DNA of 64,000 nt from Marisa cornuarietis (lineage: Eukaryota > Mollusca > Gastropoda > Architaenioglossa > Ampullariidae): positions 2,962,501-3,026,500 of the forward strand of contig SMMW01000534.1 in the NCBI GenBank assembly GCA_004794655.1, given 5' to 3'. Of this stretch, positions 12,424 to 23,754 are shown one piece after another. The notes beneath the pieces are model-generated. The model had not been told where the DNA came from and searched no databases. It worked only from the letters and a program-made list of their open reading frames with translations. The position numbers and the translations under genes are program-made. Positions within the stretch are counted from its first letter, which is position 1; each line of letters begins with the position of its first letter.

Positions 12424-12556
12424 TCGCCGAGCCAGCCCTGTAAACAGATTCCACATGCAGAGAAAGAACAGCGTGCCCGAGACGAGAACTGAACCCAGGA
12501 CAGCCTACCTGCACTGTATCGGTGACAGGCGCTAACCGTTGCGCCACCGGACCGCC
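12424..12556 (-). mobile_element. tRNA-derived SINE, type A
   Basis: This is a near full-length copy parallel to the one at 10.8 kb. The minus-strand head is GGCGCAACGGTTAGCGCC, with GGGTTCAGTTCTCGTCTCGG, then GCACGCTGTTCTTTCTCTGC and TGTTTACAGGGCTGG. Two copies in the same orientation lie only 1.5 kb apart. Confidence 0.88.
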
Positions 12557-13939
12557 TCACCACCTTCCTCTACCTGTAGTATGTTGTCTATAATTATATA
12601 ATAACACAGAGATGTATTACCGTCTTATTAAGAAAATTGACATTCCTAACACTACTGCCCCAGTTTCAGTATATAGAGTCTCAAAGGAGAGGGAGGAGAA
12701 GGAAGAAGGGAGAGAAGTAGAAATGTATGATATAACACGTAACAGCAGTTGCCGATGTGTACATAGAATTGAGAATCAACGAGCTATATAAATGTGCATC
12801 TAATAAGTGATACAAATAATCTTATAACAAATAAACAGCCATGCATGATATAAATCAGCGTATAACACAGTTATGCAAATAAATGCGCGCTGACGTGCGC
12901 TCGTTTCTCGGGTCAGTCACTCGGGTAGGTTGCGAGAAGACAAGCGGATGAAGAAGAGAGCAAAGCTGTCGGATGGCCTGGGAGCTTGTCCTGACTTTGT
13001 TGACCTATGACCCAACATGAGGAGATCGTGGCATTGACGCCGTCCTCAGACTTTACCCAGGACAAGCTTGCCACCCCCCTCCCCCCCTCCGCTGCTTGGC
13101 TGGGTCAAAGGTAGTGAAAGAAAGGTCAGAAGTCACACTCGTTAACGCCTGCGTGCGGCGCGGAGCTGTAGGCGCTCATCTCATTTGCAGACATCTGCCA
13201 CCGCCTCGTTAGGGCGGCGAGGAAACGAGCGCGCGTGCGAGAGACGAGAGACGCATCTCGTGAGAGAGAGAAAAAGACAATCCCCTCAATCACAGAGACA
13301 AAAGAAAGAGAACACAAAGGGACAGAGAGACGGAGACCGATAAACCGAGAGAGGTAGAGAAATCGAGAGAGAAAACAGAAGAGAACTAAAAGAGAGAACA
13401 GACACTGATAAAGAAACACTTGAGACAATGAGACAGAGAGTAGAGGAGGAGGAGGAGGAGGCTCTGAAGACAACTTTGTTCCATGGCACTCGCGGCTGTG
13501 AGCAGGCTCAACAGGCTCTATGATGAAGAGATGGGGGGTTGGGGGGGAGAGTGATGAGGGTTGTGACGATCCCCACCTCCCTTTCACATCACCGTTGTCT
13601 CCATGGCGAGAACATTTCGCTTTTCTACAATCCCACGTGAGAGGCATGTTGGTGCACGGGTTTTCACCTCGCACGTGACCATAAACAGCAAGAAACGACT
13701 GTAGGCGGCGTCAGTTCAGAGCATCACCAAGCAAGGGCGACAATTAAGTCCACAAGATGTTAACATGGCGACGAAGTTCAACAACCCCCTCCCCCCTCCA
13801 AAAAAAAAAATCGCATCACCCACCAGTACCAACTCACTTCTCGCCAAGTCGATGACGCAGTGCGAAATGTGCAGTCATAACGCGTTGCCATAACAACAGC
13901 CGTCAAAACAATCACAAGGGCCTCGAGTACACCACAGAC
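12557..13939. other. Non-coding stretch with a purine-rich tract
   Basis: A purine-rich stretch runs at about 13255-13460. A 182-codon minus-strand frame (13674-13126) lies across it and is serine/leucine-rich because it reads the complement of GA repeats. No gene is supported. Confidence 0.55.
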
Positions 13940-14755
13940 CACGGACCTTCATCTACTGGATAGGTGTCTCAGGCTTATATCCAGTGTAAGTCTCGGCTTT
14001 CCTTATCAGCCCGCCCGTGTTTCCGGTTCCGGTTTGCTGTTGCGAAGACACACGGACCTTCATTTAATTTTAATAAAGGTCAGTGGTTTGCAGACGTAAA
14101 TGGATTCGAAAAAAATGAACAGGTGCAAATTTTTGCATTGTTGGATGTCATACCAATAAAGCGAGATGTCGTTATCCTCAACAAAAAGTAAACATCTGTC
14201 CTCGTCGCTATCTTAGCTTACAATACCAACCGACCTAAACCAACGGGGCACTTCCCTATTGTCGTCTGCTAGTAAATGGCGTTGTCGTGAACACGGTGCT
14301 ACCACGGACCTTCATCTGTGGCATTTATTAAATTAACTCTTAAAGTATAGGCTTTTTGTAACAGAATAATCTTTATAATTGTGTCCGAAAAATCAAAAAC
14401 AATGCTTTTTAAAAAAAAATTGTTAGTGGTAGAGCGTCATTGGCATCTGTTGTGACGATGTTTTTATATGATAAAATTGACGATAAACTCACATGCGTTT
14501 TCTATAAACAACCAAAATACATTTTACAGAAAATGCTACTGTTGATTTTGCAATCAGTCTTCTTTAACAAGGTTCTTATGACAGAAAAGCTTAATTACTT
14601 CTAAAATTTCTTCGATGTTAGGAAAACCCGCCATTTTGAAATCGGAAACGGAAGTGAAAGCCTAACATTGTAGGGTTTGTTACAATTGGTCACTCCTATG
14701 ATAGCGCAAAGAGGCAACGAATGAGAGACACTCATCCAGTAGATGAAGGTCCGTG
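13940..14755. mobile_element. 816-bp terminal-inverted-repeat transposon, non-autonomous
   Basis: The ends are about 32-bp inverted repeats, 29 of 32 identical, both starting CACGGACCTTCATCTACTGG. They are flanked by a perfect 8-bp target duplication CCACAGAC (13932-13939 and 14756-14763). Two extra direct copies of the end motif lie inside, at 14051-14063 and 14303-14317, and may be subterminal transposase-binding sites. No full transposase is present. Near the right end a minus-strand frame (14634-14554) starts with a good Kozak context (AAAATGG) and runs 26 codons, MAGFPNIEEILEVIK onward, possibly a remnant of a lost transposase start. An 8-bp duplication fits hAT, P or Merlin; the CA terminus favours P-like or a divergent hAT. 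Confidence 0.88.
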
Positions 14756-14763
14756 CCACAGAC

Positions 14764-16554
14764 GAAAGGTCACGAGATTTTACGAGGGTCACGATGGTAG
14801 CGAGTCACGTGCCGCGGGGGGGGCGCGTGCGCGCTGCAGCAACCATGAGCATCAGGACAGAGCAGCTGTGACGGGAGGAGACTATCGTTGCTAGGCGACG
14901 GAGGACTCGTGCAGATCGCGTATCCAGCAGGAACTACGCAAGAGGTCAGGCAGCTAGGTAGCCATCAAACTGGGAAAATATCCACAATTACGACGATGGT
15001 TTTCCACCCCCCCCCCTCTTTCGTCCCTCAGTCTTCCAACGATTTGCCACCGGGACGACATTATCAACCACGACGATAAGTGTTTTTATTGCAGAACCTA
15101 GTCAGGAGGGGGGATTAGTTGGTAGGGGGTAGAAAGATCCGCGAAACCTGGTGATATTTGTTCCTGGTGGCTGCATGTGATGGATGGCCCCTGCCTCGAA
15201 AGGTCAGTTTTATCTTCTAACTCGACCCTCGCTTCCAAGGAAATGTCAAACGGCGCTCACTCCTGCCGGAAATCTCTGCAGGGTTATTTCCCTTGACTTT
15301 TTTCCTGACAGCGTCAGCTGCTGTTTAAATGTTTGAAAATGTACGATTTCGTAGTTTTAGGTGTTCGAGCCTCTCGGTGGTCGGGGTTGAAACGGTGTCT
15401 CAGATGCTGTACCTTGATAATGTGGACAATTGCTTCCTGCAGGCGAGCAAAGCATCATCGGTTGATTGTGAACAGAGGGACCGATCTCACATCACGTGTG
15501 TAGGTGGGAACGTAATGGTGGATGTACTTTCAGCAGGTGCACATGTCTTCTACAGGTATATTACGAGATAATCATATAAGTTCCTTTTATTTCGCGATCA
15601 GTCACGTGCCTGTTCCTTGCATATCTTGGGCGCGTTACGCAGGTACCTTGTGTAAACACCTTCTCCAAATTAAGTTGACGACGAGCTTTTGTTTTCTCTG
15701 TGACGTGTCGAATGCGACACGAAAAACCTACAGCCGGAGGGGGAAAAAGAGGATTGACGCTTGGAAACGTCAGTCACGTGACCCCCGAGTCATGTGACTG
15801 CCTGCGACCAGTCACATCGCTGATGACACACTTGCCCTGGCATTTGTTTAGCGCGCACACACACATACAGACCGAAGATAATGAGTTATTTTAAAAACTA
15901 GGTCTTTGAGGGGTTTTTTTCTCGTTCTACTCCATCCTCCATGGTCCCCACCACCACCCCACCCATACCCTGATTACACAACAAAGTGATTGACCTTAAT
16001 CAAATGATTAGGTTCAGGCTTGTATCGTTGTTTTTTTGTTTTTTTTTTTTACTTACCTAGCCGAGTCAGTACTGTGTCGGGTTCTGTTAGAGTCATGTCG
16101 TGTTGTGACATCTTGCCATGTCACGTACTGTCACAGCCATGTACAGAGTCTAATCTAATCATGTCTAGCCAGTCATCTTCTGCTGTGAGCTGTCAGACAT
16201 GACCTGTGGTGTTTTCTCGAGTCAGAATATTTGTCCTGTCAACGTCGTGTGAAGACATGATGGACTTGTAGCCTGTTAAACTTGATTTTTCTCTTGTGAC
16301 TTCTGACGACAACATTCCATCGTCGACAGACTGAGAAAGGGTATGTCGACCAACATGATTTCACTGCCGTCAGCAGTTAGCCCCCTTGTATTTTCGACAC
16401 TTCGCTCCCCTTCCTCCTACTCCGTGTCACAGTGAGTCACCATCTTCATCGTCACTTGAGAGGCATGCTAGTGCCCCTTGTTCTAACCCTGTCGATGCTC
16501 TCCCCCTCCTCAAAGCTCGAGCGCGTGACAGGAGGGCATGTCTGTCTTGTTTTC
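14764..16554. other. Non-coding stretch, no gene seen
   Basis: The stretch contains a TCACGTGA site (15774), CATGTGAC variants next to it, and a GTCATGTC-rich patch (16080-16270). ORFs are shorter than 95 codons and unremarkable. Confidence 0.5.
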
Positions 16555-16712
16555 CGATAACGTCACCGCACGACAATGTCCAAAATCCGTTGACGCTTAC
16601 AGATAAGATCACCACACGACAATATACAATGTCATAGAGAAAAAAAAACCGCTGACGCCTACAGATAAGGTCATCACATGACAATGCTTACAAAAAGGGT
16701 GTTGACGTTTAA
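16555..16712. repeat. Three-unit imperfect tandem repeat (about 45-62 bp)
   Basis: Three units each contain GATAA.GTCA.C.CA..ACAATG followed by C(G)TTGACG or GCTGACGCCTACA. Units differ in length by A-rich insertions. Confidence 0.65.
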
Positions 16713-16715
16713 ATA

Positions 16716-16860
16716 CAGTGGTGGTTAAGACACTCGCTTGTCACCACTGAAGTGAAAGGACATGGGTTCGGATCTCGTGTCGTTACACTCTCTGTATATG
16801 ACGCCTGTTCGTAGGACTGACCATCGGGGGTTTACCACCATCCCCCCTCCCCGTCTTACC
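16716..16860 (+). mobile_element. tRNA-derived SINE, type B
   Basis: The head reads GTGGTTAAGACACTCGCTTG, followed by CATGGGTTCGGATCTCGT, a core with ACACTCTCTG and TGACGCCTGTTCGTAGGACTG, and a tail with CGGGGGTTTACC. The head differs from type A, but the core layout is the same. The B-box region (GGTTCGGATC) is close to the tRNA consensus. Confidence 0.82.
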
Positions 16861-16977
16861 TTTCCCTTTGACACCTTGTTGACTGTACCGTCAGTGATAC
16901 CTTGACGATAGACATGCGTCCCGAGAAACGCTCCGCAGTATGCACATCATGGAGTATATTTCCACAAACTTAGATGG

Positions 16978-17192
16978 TATAGTCTTCTACACACCTAGAT
17001 GTATAGTCTTCTACACACCTAGATGTATAGTCTTCTACACACCTAGATGTATAGTCTTCTACACACCTAGATGTATAGCCTTCTACACACCTAGATGTAT
17101 AGCCTTCTACACACCTAGATGTATAGCCTTCTACACACCTAGATGTATAGCCTTCTACACACCTAGATGTAAAGCCTAGCTTTCTACACACC
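16978..17192. repeat. 24-bp minisatellite, about 8-9 units
   Basis: The unit is TAGTCTTCTACACACCTAGA plus TGTA. The first four units carry AGTCTT and the following units AGCCTT, so the array is split into two blocks by a single C/T difference. The 24-bp period keeps one frame open (IVFYTPRC repeated) on both strands, which explains ORFs of 79-93 codons. I see no evidence that they are translated. Confidence 0.95.
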
Positions 17193-18352
17193 AAGAGTGC
17201 TTGCCCGAAATGGTATTGTTTCAGGCTACAACCGTGTAGCCTTGTTGACACAACATCACCACAAACAAGTAAATACGATATCGCTAGGTGATATGAATTG
17301 TCCAGCGCTACAATAATCTAATGGGACCATCGTCACTAGGTGAGAAGAATTCTTCTTCATCTTCCCTTAACTGGTAGCAGGAACCGGAGCAAACCTGAGA
17401 GGATCCTATAGTGGACGGCCATTCTACTCCTTTAGATTCTCAAGCCAACCTTTATTTATTTTTATTTATTCATTCATCTGCTTGCCCCGTCGGCGACCAT
17501 CTTCCACGTACCCTTGCAGGACCGTCTTGAGCAATGAGTCGTATCTGGCGATATACCCGAACTACGTCAGCTTCCGCCGCCTGCTGGTAGCGAGGAGTTA
17601 TGGTTCATGGGGACCCACGACGAAGACGACAACGGACAAATTCATTCGTTCTGTGCTCTCTGTAGGAAATTCGGAGGAGTCTCCTGAGGGACTGAGAATC
17701 GGACGCCTGGATCCAAGGCCCACGTTTTACAGCCGCAAATCGTGAAAGGGGACAACTAGGGGCTTGTGTAGCCGAAACTTGGTGCTTGTGGATGTTGTTG
17801 ACCCTCGCCGTCGTCGTCCCTGCTGCTGGGGTTCTGTCGCGCAGTTACCGTCCTTGGAGATGATCACGCCCAGTGTTAAGCTCCATTGTAAGCTGACGAG
17901 AACACATTACTAGGTGGTAAGAATTGTTCAACTCCATTATAATTGGGATCACATGTCATATAAGCGGTCCGCCATTGTCTGAAATGTCGCAATGGCAGCA
18001 TGACTATTAGGTCTGTTATCCATACCCAGTCCCATCTTATCTCCTTGGTTCCTTGTTCGTGGTCTTCATCGGTGTCTTTTTCTGGTTATTGAGATGTTTG
18101 CTTCGCAATATTGTTTGTTTGTTTGTTTGTTGACGTGCTTTTCGTAAACTTCTATTGTTTCTGGCTACGGTGCAGTCATCTGTCACAGCCATATTGACAG
18201 ACTTTTTATAGACGTTGTTGGGAGCCTGATCTCCTGCCCTCGCCAACAATCAGCAGAATCTACAAAACTTTCTCAGACGGTGACAGTCCATGTTGAGGTT
18301 CCTGGGGAACATGGGGAACATGGCAGCCGTCATATCATATGCTGAATGTCAT
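17193..18352. other. Non-coding stretch with a diverged ~50-bp direct repeat
   Basis: Segments at about 17283-17345 and 17908-17955 share the pattern CTAGGTG.TA.GAATTGT followed by CATTATAAT-like sequence. Between them lies a GC-richer block (17480-17790) with open frames that I do not recognise; it may be part of a retroelement. Confidence 0.4.
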
Positions 18353-18480
18353 ACTGAATATCACAATGTGGTGATTACTGACTGTCATTGTGTGGTTAAC
18401 ATCTTACTGAACATCATAATGAGGTGACTAGTGACTATCAGAATGTGGTGAATACCATACCGTAGTGACTGTCATGCTGT
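18353..18480. repeat. 53-bp imperfect tandem repeat, about 2.5 units
   Basis: Two full 53-bp units start ACTGAATATCACAATGTGGT and ACTGAACATCATAATGAGGT, with a partial third unit. Confidence 0.7.
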
Positions 18481-18547
18481 TGGTGCAGTAAGAGAAGAGG
18501 GGGAAAGGGTGAATGGTGGAAGAAATGAATGATGTATGCCAAACCAG

Positions 18548-18650
18548 CAACGGAGGCTGCGTTCCGCCCAATCAGCCCTGGAAACACAGGTACCGCGTGC
18601 AGAGGAAACAGTGTGCCCGAGATGAGGTTTGAACCGTGGACAACCGAACA
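18548..18650 (-). mobile_element. tRNA-derived SINE, type A, 5'-truncated
   Basis: The minus strand reads CACGGTTCAAACCTCATCTC, GGGCACACTGTTTCCTCTGC and GTTTCCAGGGCTGATTGGGC. The A-box head is missing; the B-box region and core remain. An (AT)n run follows at about 18702-18722. Confidence 0.75.
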
Positions 18651-19023
18651 GTTACTTAATGGTTGTGACCTTATGGGGTTAGAACTTATTTATTTATTTT
18701 ATATATATATATATATATATAATAGAAGATTATAAGCATACAATTTCTATTTTCCTTTACAGAGGCAAGCTCGTGATGCTTTACTAGAGATAGGGAGCAG
18801 TCGGGAATGAGGCCTTGTGATCGAGACGGAATCACAATCAAGCAAAATATAAAAGTTCTTCACTATAAAACCTTCATTTTTCTCGGGGCCAGGTTTTGTC
18901 AGGATGGTGTCCACCCCGCCTCCCCCCCTTTCTCTTCGCTGCCCTAACTTCCCCAACCCTTAATGTAATCATGTTATTTCACAGCTGGTGGCTGGGTCAA
19001 CTGGCGAAAATATATGCATTACA

Positions 19024-19093
19024 CGGGGTTTGAACCGCTTGGTCTGTGCACATTCGGGTGCACACAATGCATTTCTAACCACTAAGCTACCTG
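19024..19093 (-). mobile_element. tRNA-like SINE head, distinct type
   Basis: On the minus strand GCAGGTAGCTTAGTGGTTAG (A-box-like) and GCGGTTCAAACCCC (B-box-like) are spaced as in a tRNA. The intervening anticodon region holds a CATTGTGTGCACC...GTGCACAG inverted repeat instead of a normal anticodon arm, and no acceptor stem closes. I read it as a tRNA-derived retroposon head of a third type rather than a tRNA gene. Confidence 0.6.
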
Positions 19094-19294
19094 CTTCGCT
19101 GTGAATACTGGGAGGGAGGGAGGGTGAGAGCATCACATCTCTTGTTGTGACAAGTTGTCTGAATCCTTGTCGTTCATTCAAGGGTTTCCTGGTTGTTCTC
19201 TATCATTTTTGTTTCTGAAAACGATTTCTTGTCCTTCACAGAAGCGTCCCTTCGCTTCTAAGATTCCATTTTTAACGCGTGCAAGAGTTTAAGG

Positions 19295-19471
19295 CCGCGG
19301 TTCTCAACCTGGGGGGCGCGCCCCCCAAGGGGGGCGCAAGCTGCTGAAAAGGGGGCCGCAAAGGCGGTGACTTTCTCATATCTCATATAGGTATTAGTGG
19401 TTAAGGGGGGCGCGCGGACGTACCTTTATTCGTCTGGGGGGGCGTCACAAGTAAAAGGTTGAGAAACGCTG
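19295..19471. mobile_element. 177-bp hAT-like MITE with perfect 8-bp target duplication
   Basis: The left end CCGCGGTTCTCAACCT and right end AGGTTGAGAAACGCTG form short inverted repeats of the TTCTCAACC class typical of hAT elements. The flanks are an exact 8-bp direct repeat GTTTAAGG (19287-19294 and 19472-19479). The inside has runs of GGGGGGCGCG and its inverse and no ORF. Confidence 0.87.
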
Positions 19472-19936
19472 GTTTAAGGGTTAAGAGTTGAAGTTTAAAT
19501 ACAGACTACGACACCTTTTTCGGGAAACTGGTGGGATTTCCTTGATGGGTGGGATGACCTTGTAGTTTATCATCCGTGCAGTACGACAGCCAAGTGCGGG
19601 TATTTACTGAGCTTCCTGGTGGTTCTTGTTTACTTCTCGCTGGCGAAGTCATCACAGTTGTCAGTTTGTGAGGAAAGCTGAGTCACCCCGGCATGCAACG
19701 ACCTGCACTCGGCAAACGCTCGTTGTACGCCTCTACAATACAGGATCATGAACTCTTCACATTCCGATTTTGTGCCACAAATATTTCATTGTCTATTGAC
19801 AGATATGAGTTTACGAGCTTACTCCGGGTGTTCTTTTTGTGTTTTCTATCTTTGTTTTCTGTTTATCGTCAGTATTGTCGTTTAATTATTCTTCCGTCCC
19901 TCGTGTTCTATCCATGTAGTCCATGTCTCTTACTTG

Positions 19937-20005
19937 TTTTAAGCGCTGACCATGCTCTCTATGAGTGTGAATATGCGCTATACAAATCTTCATTTATTAT
20001 TATTC
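19937..20005 (+). mobile_element. Possible SINE/LINE 3' tail (GCGCTATACAAAT)
   Basis: AAGCGCTGACCATGCTCT...GCGCTATACAAAT followed by ATTATTATT resembles the 3' tail shared by several invertebrate retroposons, and the tail at 57866-57912. No head is visible upstream. Confidence 0.4.
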
Positions 20006-20676
20006 TGCCTCCACCCCCCCCCCCACTGCTCTCCGTGGATTATGTACATCAAGGCCGTTGACATGTCGATGGTCACCCACAGTCAGACGGTTTACAGATC
20101 ATATTCCTGCATAGAATGCATTAGTTCTCTTTTTTCTCTTTCTCTCTCTTTCTGTTCGTTTTAGCTCTCTCTTAGAATCCATTTTCCTTTCATGATCTTG
20201 AATATTTCCCTTCATTCTGTTTACTCGCTGTATCAGACTCCACTTGAAAAGAACTTCACCCCTCCCTCCATCTTCTGACTGAAAGAAATAAAAGAAGAGC
20301 AAAGAAAATGGCGGGGAACCCGATGATGAAGCCAGGGGTTATCTCTGTGCAGCAGGCGAAATATATTTACGACGAAGAAAGGATAAACAGACAAACTCAT
20401 AAAAATAACTGGGTATCCTGTTTACAATACCCGAGACATATAAGCTGCTGGTTCTATGAGCTAAGCTGCCCTGGAAGCGTGTTTCTCTCTTCCGCTCCTC
20501 ACGTCTTCGTGTCTTCAAGTCCTTCTCTGCCATCGGTTGTCCCACATGCTGCGGAAGTATGAAACTATGGGAGTCCGAATCCAGAACAGAAACTGAAATC
20601 ACACACTACTTGCATTTTTATAATGTTGTTGACACTGGTTGTAATCTTATAAATAAAGGGGAAAATAAGACCCAGA

Positions 20677-20933
20677 GGCCAGTTGCACAACACGTTTCTA
20701 AACCTTAAAACTGTTCTAAAGAAGCAAAATCTCTTCTTAGCCATTTTGATGCATTGCAGAAGAACATACAAAAAATTGTACTGACAGGACGGAAAGTCAG
20801 ACTTCAACAACTTTATCTTACTTAGTTTTAGTTTTAAAAATTCTAAAATTGTGGTGTGCTTTTTAAACTAATTATCTAAATAGAGTTAAGGCCTAAAAGT
20901 GTTTGAAATTAGAAATGTGTTGTGCAACTGGCC
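20677..20933. mobile_element. 257-bp MITE with near-perfect terminal inverted repeats
   Basis: Both ends start GGCCAGTTGCACAACAC, and 24 of the first 25 bases match between the two inverted ends. Direct repeats CCAGA flank it (20672-20676 and 20934-20938). The interior is AT-rich without an ORF. The superfamily is unclear; the end is reminiscent of Harbinger/ISL2EU-type termini, but the 5-bp duplication does not fit well. Confidence 0.85.
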
Positions 20934-21608
20934 CCAGATCAACATTCACAGTTGTAGATAGTAGTTTCATCCTCAGTCCTCGTGCTGTTGTCGCTCTACT
21001 AAGATCAAGCATCATGTGTAGCCCAAGGATTAAATATCTTTAAACAAGATTTAATGCACATTTGTGAAAAACCAGATTTCACACGACCATGATGACTCCC
21101 CCCCCCCTCAAAAGGGTCCTGAAATAAAAGGGAGGTCGTGCGAGGTAGACGAGGTTGAAAAACAAGTTGGTTTATTTTCTTTTCACCAGACATCAGGGAA
21201 GTTTAAAACGCAACATAAAGCATCCAACGACCATGTTCCTCGGATGTCATTTTACAAAGGTGACACATGGCCTTGTGTCATGTGATGGAAGCGGAAAAAC
21301 CGCAGTGTCTGACTTTTGAATGCTTGAAACTTTTATTACTGTTGCCAGTTCACCCTGCCTCTGACACATGACACTGTGTGACACTGTGTCTCCTTCCTGT
21401 CTAAGTCAACTAGACAGCAGCAACAGCTCCTGTTGGGGAGCGAGGCCATCTTGTGCCTGTCCTTGTATCTGCTCTTGAAAGTGTAGTGGAAGGTACTTCA
21501 GTTCCTCATCAAAGTGCAGGCTTGAAGATTTTCTTTATTTATCGCTTATGAGTCCGGGTAATGAGCTATAAGCTTGTTAGGCTCTTTTTCACTTTGTGTA
21601 TGATGTAC

Positions 21609-21610
<2 letters not shown>

Positions 21611-21649
<39 letters not shown>
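21611..21649. repeat. (CA)n microsatellite
   Basis: This is a pure run of about 19 CA units. Confidence 0.95.
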
Positions 21650-21652
<3 letters not shown>

Positions 21653-21714
21653 TGCCACAGCTGCATGATCACCTTTTTCGATTAATTTATGTTTTTGTAC
21701 TTGCGTGCGTTGTG

Positions 21715-21717
<3 letters not shown>

Positions 21718-21774
<57 letters not shown>
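21718..21774. repeat. (GT)n microsatellite
   Basis: This is a pure run of about 27 GT units, complementary to the CA run 70 bp upstream. Confidence 0.95.
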
Positions 21775-21778
<4 letters not shown>

Positions 21779-22419
21779 AATGTATTAGACCTGTATATAT
21801 GCTTTAAACTATACTGTTTCCTTTATTCATTTCTTGTACTCTACCTTTGTACCCTTTGTACACTGTAATCTTCATTATTATTTAGAGCGACTATTGATGA
21901 CCTGTTTATTTTATGCAGATTTTGTTAAGTTTTCTTTTTAATTTATAGATTTTTCCACTTTCCTATTTTATATGTGTCTTTTCAAAATGATCTGATATAT
22001 TGAGAGTTCGGTTGGTTGATGACCAATTGAAGTGTAAGTGTTACTAGTGTGCTAATGCTATGTAAGTGTGGAGAGATAGGTGTGAGTATTCACTAAGAGT
22101 TCATCGCCTGCTTTCAGTTCTTCGCTTTCTTTGTTAGGACTTCCGCAGTATATTAAGGTGTGTGTGTGTGGTGTTTTTATACCTCCACCCCATTTCTCTG
22201 TTTCTACCCACTTCCCTTGTGTTGAAGTGATGGGTGAGCAGGAGTTGTATGTTTTCATGAGGCTGACATACTTGTAGTTTCCGTGTTGCTAACACAGCCT
22301 CGTGTCCTGCTATCACCTTACATAAAGTATGAGAGTAATCTTCTCCATCAACCGGACATCAGCGAGTTTTCGCCTTTGATATTCGAGTCTGGCACGTGGT
22401 TTCTGATCGCGTGCAGCAC

Positions 22420-22452
<33 letters not shown>

Positions 22453-22655
22453 GCGCAGACCATGCCGCCTTCACTAACATATCCATGTATTGTTATGAAC
22501 ATTGTTTCACAAACGTGTCCAGGTTCAGATCTTAATCTTTTTTTCGCTTTTCATTTGGGTGAGGTGGAGGCTACTGTTTGTCTGAAGTCGTTTATTGTTG
22601 TTGCCTCATCATGACTCCCACAGAACTCTGGTGTTAAGAATGCAGACTAGGGACT

Positions 22656-22754
<99 letters not shown>

Positions 22755-22800
22755 TTATGCCACGTCAGCAACTAAGACTATCTCACGGCAAAAACAATGT
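22656..22800 (+). repeat. (TTAG)n tetranucleotide tract joined to a conserved-looking segment
   Basis: About 24 TTAG units run to 22753 and pass directly into TTTTTATGCCACGTCAGCAAC...ATCTCACGGC. From memory, this arrangement (TTAG repeat, then an 'ACGCCAC..CAGCAA' block, then 'ATCACGGC') recurs in gastropod genomes. The tract may therefore be the edge of an interspersed element rather than a free microsatellite. Confidence 0.75.
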
Positions 22801-23631
22801 ATATGACCACTCAAAGGTGAGGGACTTTGGGGCAGAGTGTGGGTGTCATGGCAGCTTCACGTCTCGTGAACGTTTCTCTCACAGATTGTCTTCCCCACCT
22901 GCAATAAACAATAAATGCTGACGACCTCCAACAGTCGTTGCCTTTCTCTTTCTCCTTGTCTTCGTCGCTGACGTTGTAATCGCTGTCATATCATCGTTGT
23001 GGTTGTCATCTTCATCGACGTTGATGTCATGACGCTAGCATCGTCAATGACGTCGTTCTCTTCGTCGTTGTCGTCGCTATCGATGTCGTTGACGTTGTCT
23101 GTGGTATCGTTGTCCTCGTCGTCGTGGTGTCATCATAGCTGTTGTTGTAATAGTTATAATAGTAGCAAAGTGGAAGGTAGAGTAGAATAAGAGGAATATT
23201 ACACTCCCTCAGGCCGTGACGAAGTTGTGTAGTCACTACCGGCAGTCACGTGACCTCACGTCATGTCCGCCATCTGATCCGCCAGACTCTTGAACAACGA
23301 AGGTGCACTGATTGCGCCCGGGTGGGGGGGGGGGAAAGGGCCGGCAACTCTGACTTCCAGCCTTGTCTGTGCAACAATCAAAGGCCGATATGAAGTGTTG
23401 CTCGCGGATCTGTCGTATCTCACTGGCCAGGAAGACGCAGACCATCCGCCACTACAGGTCACGGCAGGTCAAGGAGCCAGTGACGACTGGCAAGGTCACA
23501 AAAGCTTCTGCTATTGGTTCGCACTTCCGTGCTTGTGTGTGCGTGTGTGTGTGTGTGTGTGTGAATGTTAATATGTGCCATTGCATGTATGTGTTTAATG
23601 TGTCCGCGGGCGTGCGTTGATGTGTGTCTGA

Positions 23632-23754
23632 GAGAGAGAGAGAGAGAGATTAAACGACTATTAGAAGAAGAAAGCGTAGTTTATTCTTCTTTCGTCTCTT
23701 GCATAGAGACGAAAGAAGAATAAACTACGCTTTCTTCTTCTAATAGTCGTTTAA

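Larger units (their letters stand above)
20939..22655. other. Non-coding stretch with CA and GT microsatellites
   Basis: A CA run (21611-21649) and a GT run (21718-21774) lie 70 bp apart on the same strand, so they could pair as an inverted repeat. The rest is AT-rich and I see no gene. Confidence 0.6.

Noticed and set aside
13126..13674. 182-codon minus-strand ORF
   Set aside because: Ser/Leu-rich reading of the complement of a GA-rich tract.
16978..17192. CRISPR-like array
   Set aside because: The units are directly adjacent 24-mers without unique spacers and the genome is eukaryotic; it is a minisatellite.
19024..19093. tRNA gene
   Set aside because: A- and B-box-like motifs are present but no acceptor stem closes and the anticodon region is replaced by an inverted repeat; treated as a SINE head.
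22656..22753. Telomere-type repeat (TTAG)n
   Set aside because: The four-base unit is not the TTAGGG or TTAGG telomere repeat, the tract is short and internal, and it joins an interspersed-type flank.
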